In this document: one piece after another, positions 24,395 through 24,916 of the stretch | How positions within the stretch are numbered: position 1 is the first letter of the stretch | Layout: each line of letters begins with the position of its first letter | DNA from: a virus | Virus record (IMG/VR): IMGVR_UViG_3300010392_000050 | Location: 1-24,916 of that record | Direction: 5' to 3' (one strand) | Length of the DNA stretch: 24,916 nt | Translations under genes and position numbers: made by a program | Notes under the pieces: generated by a model | Databases searched by the model: none | Told to the model about the DNA's origin: nothing | What the model saw: only the letters and a program-made list of their open reading frames with translations

Positions 24395-24588
24395 CACAGG
24401 TACTCCTCATACGGAGACTTGGCAAAGTTAAAGTTCGGACTTGCCAAGTCCCGCCTCATGTTGACGACTGTATCCATACCCTGTAAACAATTGTCACAGA
24501 CCATAGTATCATCTCTCTGTTCAACTTTTCTCAGAACATCCTTAACTTGATGACCACATTCGGGACAAGTGTAATCATAGAATGGCAA
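24394..24588 (-). CDS. Zinc-ribbon protein (FmdB-type N-terminus)
   Basis: 64 aa from a TTG at 24588 with GGGAG six bases upstream; starts farther upstream would add unrelated residues without a ribosome site. Y-D-Y-T-C8-P-E-C11-G-H, then C31-D-N-C34, gives two Cys-x2-Cys knuckles 19 residues apart, the layout of FmdB-type regulatory zinc ribbons (M-P-x-Y-x-Y-x-C-x-x-C-G). The tail F-N-F-A-K-S-P-Y-E-E-Y-L is aromatic. It should bind one zinc; nucleic-acid or protein contact, perhaps with host transcription machinery, is inferred. It overlaps the gene before it by 14 bp. Confidence 0.8.
   Translation of the reverse strand: MPFYDYTCPECGHQVKDVLRKVEQRDDTMVCDNCLQGMDTVVNMRRDLASPNFNFAKSPYEEYL
24416..24450. 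repeat. Perfect 10-bp inverted repeat in zinc-ribbon gene
   Basis: GACTTGGCAA (24416-24425) and TTGCCAAGTC (24441-24450) are exact reverse complements with a 15-base loop, in the 3' part of the zinc-ribbon gene and 22 bases before the next start in the leftward direction. It could fold in the transcript close to the ribosome site of the DUF3310-like gene. Confidence 0.6.
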
Positions 24589-24796
24589 ACTTAACTCCCG
24601 ATTTACGGAGAGCCTTAAGGTCGCGCTGTCCACCTACAAAGATAGACACATCACCATACTCGTCTTCAATCCGAAAGACATAGCGAGGACGCACTGAACG
24701 ATAGGCTTCGTGCATACTGTTGTTTAGGTGCATAACACCGTAAACTATAAACCCTACTACCACAATGGTAGCTATAATAAGTGTAATTGTTTCCAT
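24575..24796 (-). CDS. Small N-terminally anchored membrane protein
   Basis: 73 aa from ATG 24796 with AGAGGAAG upstream; the ATG shares one base with the stop of the preceding 36-aa gene (TAATG). Residues 3-25 (T-I-T-L-I-I-A-T-I-V-V-V-G-F-I-V-Y-G-V-M) form a single membrane segment. A cytoplasmic or periplasmic domain follows with R-P-R-Y-V-F-R-I-E-D-E-Y-G-D-V-S-I-F-V-G-G and a basic L-K-A-L-R-K-S-G-V-K end. No family is recognised. The membrane anchor in an early-type operon would fit a host-envelope or exclusion role, which is inference. Confidence 0.75.
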   Translation of the reverse strand: METITLIIATIVVVGFIVYGVMHLNNSMHEAYRSVRPRYVFRIEDEYGDVSIFVGGQRDLKALRKSGVKFAIL

Positions 24797-24906
24797 TATT
24801 TCTTCCTCTTGTTGGAACATTTAGGACAGTGGTGTGGCTTGATACGCCAGAACCGTGCATTAGTAGTGAACCCACTACCACATTTGCTACAGAACTTTAT
24901 AATCAT
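24796..24906 (-). CDS. 36-aa zinc-ribbon micro-protein
   Basis: A complete short gene: AGGAG at the window edge (24912-24916), ATG at 24906, TAA shared with the next ATG. The product has C6-S-K-C9-G and C27-P-K-C30 with a basic R-F-W-R-I-K-P-H-H between and K-R-K-K at the end. Four cysteines in two Cys-x2-Cys pairs with a lone basic/aromatic spacer make a minimal zinc ribbon likely. It has no other domain. The good ribosome site and the coupled downstream start argue that it is real despite its size. DNA or RNA binding is a reasonable but untested guess. Confidence 0.75.
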   Translation of the reverse strand: MIIKFCSKCGSGFTTNARFWRIKPHHCPKCSNKRKK

Positions 24907-24916
24907 AGTAGCTCCT

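Noticed and set aside
1-24916. tRNA genes, CRISPR arrays, insertion sequences, attachment sites, tandem repeats
   Set aside because: Looked for cloverleaf-like segments, regularly spaced repeats, transposase frames and integrase; none seen by eye in this gene-packed window.

Overview
The window is a near-gapless stretch of a tailed-phage genome of the short-tailed (podovirus) type, about 25 kb. A T7-style virion assembly line is readable from translated sequence: large terminase, portal, scaffold, major capsid protein, head-tail adaptor (tail tubular A-like), tail nozzle (tail tubular B-like), then four large internal/ejection proteins. A two-component spanin (Rz/Rz1) means the host has an outer membrane, so it is Gram-negative. 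No RNA polymerase, integrase or replication gene is present here. The T7-like virion set with terL in front of the portal, rather than at the genome end as in T7, suggests a non-classical T7-like lineage, perhaps a marine podovirus of the Zobellviridae kind. That placement is an inference and was not tested.

Layout. Positions 1-669 are the 3' end of a tail fibre-like gene. Positions 671-6625 form the head module: TerL, portal, a 100-aa unknown, scaffold, capsid, and a 181-aa probable decoration protein with a perfect Shine-Dalgarno. A UUCG-loop terminator-like hairpin follows at 6629-6659, placed like T7's terminator after gene 10. Positions 6673-12029 hold a virion-type SGNH hydrolase, the adaptor, a 114-aa unknown and the nozzle. 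Positions 12029-22203 hold the ejection proteins: 270, 1647, 724 and 750 aa, the last with a C-terminal peptidoglycan-cleaving-type domain. Positions 22200-23711 are the lysis/small-gene end: a coiled-coil plus single-membrane-segment holin candidate, two small unknowns, nested Rz/Rz1, and a conserved 82-aa phage protein.

At about 23.7 kb the rightward operon meets a leftward operon of at least six very small genes (23697-24906). These encode two zinc-ribbon proteins, two single-membrane-segment proteins, a DUF3310-like protein and a strikingly acidic 94-aa protein. Their start sites overlap the previous stops. This looks like the distal end of an early/host-takeover operon whose promoter lies beyond the right edge.

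The genes are translationally coupled: several junctions are TAATG or ATGA/GTGA overlaps. The most notable observations are the SGNH esterase inside the morphogenesis operon, the muralytic domain on the C-terminus of the last ejection protein with no separate endolysin in the lysis cassette, a perfect 14-bp hairpin inside the adaptor gene, a run of three abutting palindromes in the leftward operon, the acidic (possibly DNA-mimic) small protein, and an AT-rich island over the start of the lysis cassette. No tRNA, CRISPR array, insertion sequence or integration site was recognised.
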